Shown here piece by piece: positions 62,021 through 64,000 of a stretch of DNA of 64,000 nucleotides (the first letter of the stretch is position 1; every line of letters starts with the position of its first letter). The notes beneath the pieces were generated by a model that saw nothing but the letters and a program-made list of their open reading frames with translations, ran no database searches and was not told where the DNA came from. This DNA is from CAZFGK01 sp964518635 (lineage in GTDB: Bacteria > Zixibacteria > MSB-5A5 > GN15 > FEB-12). The DNA lies in contig CAZFGK010000011.1 of NCBI GenBank assembly GCA_964518635.1, forward strand, positions 37,702 to 101,701, read 5' to 3'. The translations under genes were made by a program, and so were the position numbers.

Positions 62021-63096
62021 TGTCGATCAAACCTCCTTCTCAGGCGACTACTCCTTCGGCCAACTCCACCTCCGGTGGAACTGCGCTTGAACGGATGGCT
62101 CGTCAGAAGGGGAAGACTCCACAGCAGGAGATGGCACGACTGAAAAAAGCGGCCAAAGAGTTCGAAGCATTCTTCACCTACCAGATGCTCAAGACGATGC
62201 GCCAAACTACGCTTGGTGAGACGAAATCAAAAAACATGTTCGGGGATGGACTAGGTAAAGGAGTCTTTACTGACATGTTTGACATGGAGCTTTCACGCTC
62301 AATGCCGAGTGATAATCCGCGCTCCCTTGCTTCAATTCTGTCCAAATCACTTGAAAAACGTGTCGCGGCAGAATTTACAGATACCAGTCAGCCACCTGAT
62401 GCCTTGCGTGCGTTGCGTGAACTTCAAAATACAAAACTACTCAAACTTCATCAAACTCCGACTTCACTATCGACCGAACAGCCAGCGATTGATCTCAAGC
62501 AAGCTCGACCGGTTGGACGAATTGCAGTTCCCCTTACTCAAAGAGAGGGGACAGTTCCCCGAAGAGATGCCTCTGTAACTGACGTCTCTGCAAAGTCAGA
62601 AAATATTCTGCCCAAAGCAGAAGCAGTGAAAGTACCGGTAGCAGAGAAGCGGGAAGAGTCCTCAATTCGCAGACGGTTCGGTGCACTCATCGATCAGGCA
62701 GCCGAGCGCCATCAGCTCGATTCTGCTCTCATTGAAGCAGTAATTTCAACCGAATCCAGCGGCAACCCGAATGCGGTGTCAAAGGCGGGTGCCCGTGGGC
62801 TGATGCAGCTCATGCCAGTCACTGCCCGTGAACTGAATGTGACCGATCCACATTCCCCGAAAGACAGTATCGAAGCGGGTGCGAAGTATCTATCCAAGCT
62901 TCGTGATCGATTCGGGTCAATTCCCCTGGCTCTGGCGGCCTACAATGCCGGTCCCACGCGAGTGGTCAAGCACAAGGGGATCCCTCCCATTGAAGAGACC
63001 CGAAACTATGTGAAGAAGGTCTTGTCTCAATATGAAACGATGAAATCGAATCATTCCGTCGGAAACTCTAAAGTCGCACCCATCACTGACCGATAG
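62020..63096 (+). CDS. flgJ: FlgJ-type rod-binding protein fused to SLT lytic transglycosylase
   Basis: A 358-residue protein with no signal peptide. Residues about 40-115 are the rod-binding domain (LKKAAKEFEAFFTYQMLKTMRQT, GVFTDMFDMELSRSM). A variable linker (about 120-215) is followed by an SLT lytic transglycosylase domain with catalytic Glu245 (VISTESSGNP), then ARGLMQLMP and AAYNAGPTRV. The enzyme would open peptidoglycan for rod growth. Proteobacterial FlgJ carries a GH73 glucosaminidase instead. Confidence 0.92.
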   Translation: MSIKPPSQATTPSANSTSGGTALERMARQKGKTPQQEMARLKKAAKEFEAFFTYQMLKTMRQTTLGETKSKNMFGDGLGKGVFTDMFDMELSRSMPSDNPRSLASILSKSLEKRVAAEFTDTSQPPDALRALRELQNTKLLKLHQTPTSLSTEQPAIDLKQARPVGRIAVPLTQREGTVPRRDASVTDVSAKSENILPKAEAVKVPVAEKREESSIRRRFGALIDQAAERHQLDSALIEAVISTESSGNPNAVSKAGARGLMQLMPVTARELNVTDPHSPKDSIEAGAKYLSKLRDRFGSIPLALAAYNAGPTRVVKHKGIPPIEETRNYVKKVLSQYETMKSNHSVGNSKVAPITDR

Positions 63097-63128
63097 TTGC
63101 ACAGAAGGACGAATGGCGAGCATAGGAT

Positions 63129-63623
63129 ATGCTGGATAAACTTATACAACTTCTTCAGGCACAAGCCGATTGTTTTGATCGGTTTCTCAGTGCGCTTCAT
63201 TCTCAGCGTCAGGCACTCGTCACACCAGATCATTCCTCACTTGTATCCGCAAACGAACAGTTAAGCGAAATTGTCGCACGCATTCACATCCTCAATCGTC
63301 AACGTGAAGAAACACTTCAGGAAGCAAAGCAGTTGTTTGCCCTTACCGGTGATGTCACTCTTGGTCGCCTGACTGAAATCGCCACCGAGGATCAGGCTGT
63401 GAAGCTGCTCAGACTCAGAGATGTTATTCTTGAGCAGGACACAAAGATCGCGGCAATCCGCGAAGGGAATGTGCTGCTCATTAATCAGTCGCGCGACCTC
63501 ATCGCTCGTACCATGCGCTCACTTTCAGAAATGTCCGCTCCGCGCGGTAACTATACAAATGCAAACGCATTTCCTACCGCACACACACCTTCAGCCGCAG
63601 TCGCGGTAAACAGGAGGGCATGA
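63129..63623 (+). CDS. flgN: Flagellar hook-filament junction chaperone FlgN
   Basis: A 164-residue helical protein: LLQAQADCFDRFLSALHSQRQALVTPD then long helices, with a disordered tail. FlgN binds the C-termini of FlgK and FlgL for export. Assigned from helical pattern and its place directly before flgK, with which it shares its stop codon region. Confidence 0.85.
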   Translation: MLDKLIQLLQAQADCFDRFLSALHSQRQALVTPDHSSLVSANEQLSEIVARIHILNRQREETLQEAKQLFALTGDVTLGRLTEIATEDQAVKLLRLRDVILEQDTKIAAIREGNVLLINQSRDLIARTMRSLSEMSAPRGNYTNANAFPTAHTPSAAVAVNRRA

Positions 63624-64000
63624 TGCCCGGTTTATTTCAGGCACTAGAGACGGGGAAGCGCGCGCTACTTACGCATCAAATTACGCTTCAGACCATCGGC
63701 CACAACATTGCGAACGTCAACACCCCCGGCTACACCCGCCAGCGTGTCAATTTTTCGAGCTCCTCTCCGGAAGTCAGCTCTCTTGGCGCCATTGGTACAG
63801 GGATCCAGGTCGATGATATTCGTCATATTCGTGATCTCTTTCTTGGGGAGCAATACCGGGAAGCAACCAAATCGCTTGGTGAATGGGGTTACCAGCAGAA
63901 ATCACTTGAACAAGTGGAATCTCTGTTCAATGAGCCAAATGATGCAACTCTGAATAACTTGCTCGACAAGTTTTGGGACTCATGGTCAGAGCTTTCTACC
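63623..64000 (+). CDS. flgK: Flagellar hook-associated protein 1 FlgK (3' partial)
   Basis: 126 codons are present before the window ends. MPGLFQALETGKRALLTHQITLQTIGHNIANVNTPGYTRQRV is the flagellar rod/hook N-terminal motif in its FlgK form. RDLFLGEQYREATKSLGEW and LNNLLDKFWDSWSELS continue the family pattern. AGGAGGG precedes tandem ATGs at 63620 and 63623; the second has better spacing. Confidence 0.93.
   Translation, partial: MPGLFQALETGKRALLTHQITLQTIGHNIANVNTPGYTRQRVNFSSSSPEVSSLGAIGTGIQVDDIRHIRDLFLGEQYREATKSLGEWGYQQKSLEQVESLFNEPNDATLNNLLDKFWDSWSELST

Noticed and set aside
1..64000. CRISPR arrays, insertion sequences, prophage or integration sites
   Set aside because: No regularly spaced repeats, transposase or integrase genes, or terminal repeats around the tRNA were seen.

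Overview
This 64 kb window comes from a Gram-negative, flagellated, chemotactic bacterium, probably an uncultured member of the FCB superphylum (a Zixibacteria-like lineage is my best guess). Supporting signs are a C-terminal type IX secretion (T9SS) sorting domain, TolB-type propeller/Omp85 outer-membrane proteins, a heptosyltransferase/heptose phosphatase for LPS, P- and L-ring flagellar proteins, and an assembly gap typical of a draft or metagenome genome. The phylum assignment is inference. No insertion sequences, prophage, rRNA or CRISPR arrays were seen. One tRNA-Gly(CCC) is present.

Layout. 1-7 kb: envelope genes, namely a heptosyltransferase C-terminus fused to a HAD heptose phosphatase, a metallopeptidase-propeller-Omp85 protein, a BamB-like lipoprotein and a HEAT-repeat protein. 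7-11.3 kb: heat-shock chaperones (Hsp20, CbpA-like DnaJ, ClpB). 11.3-13.8 kb, minus strand: a secreted protein, class II photolyase and an SRPBCC protein. 14-20.3 kb: a leucine/isoprenoid-type acyl-CoA carboxylase operon (AtuA-like, carboxyltransferase, methylglutaconyl-CoA hydratase, biotin carboxylase, biotin carrier). 20.3-21.6 kb, minus strand: two small outer-membrane barrels. 21.9-26.3 kb: thiolase, 3-hydroxybutyryl-CoA dehydrogenase and two acyl-CoA dehydrogenases, followed by the biotin transporter BioY. 27-35 kb: housekeeping genes (IlvE, RpiB, GlyA, CutA, a TPR protein, NrdR, TatC, tRNA-Gly, a DUF512 radical-SAM-like protein, Der).

35-64 kb is a motility island in three transcriptional blocks. 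Block 1 (35.1-47.8 kb) holds a SpoIIE phosphatase/RsbW-like kinase, a STAS protein, a HEAT-repeat protein, a receiver, CheR, two CheY-type receivers, CheZ, CheA, CheB, and a histidine kinase with a sigma-54-type response regulator. It is preceded by an exact sigma-28 -10 box. Block 2 is motAB, behind a terminator and a sigma-28-like promoter. Block 3 is flgBC-fliEFGHIJ and flgFGAHIJN-K, each half preceded by a sigma-54-like -24/-12 element. The two halves are separated by an oppositely oriented T9SS-type protein gene. This suggests a two-tier hierarchy in which the sigma-54 activator drives basal-body genes and sigma-28 drives chemotaxis and motor genes.

Most notable points: the partner-switch module and HEAT protein heading a chemotaxis operon; a GAFTDA (not GAFTGA) activator next to sigma-54-like promoters; an unrecognised 106-residue protein between flgC and fliE; a cysteine-less FlgH; a FlgJ-lytic transglycosylase fusion; a split carboxylase alpha subunit; and a 10-N assembly gap whose flanks overlap, so that it falsely breaks the DUF512 gene.
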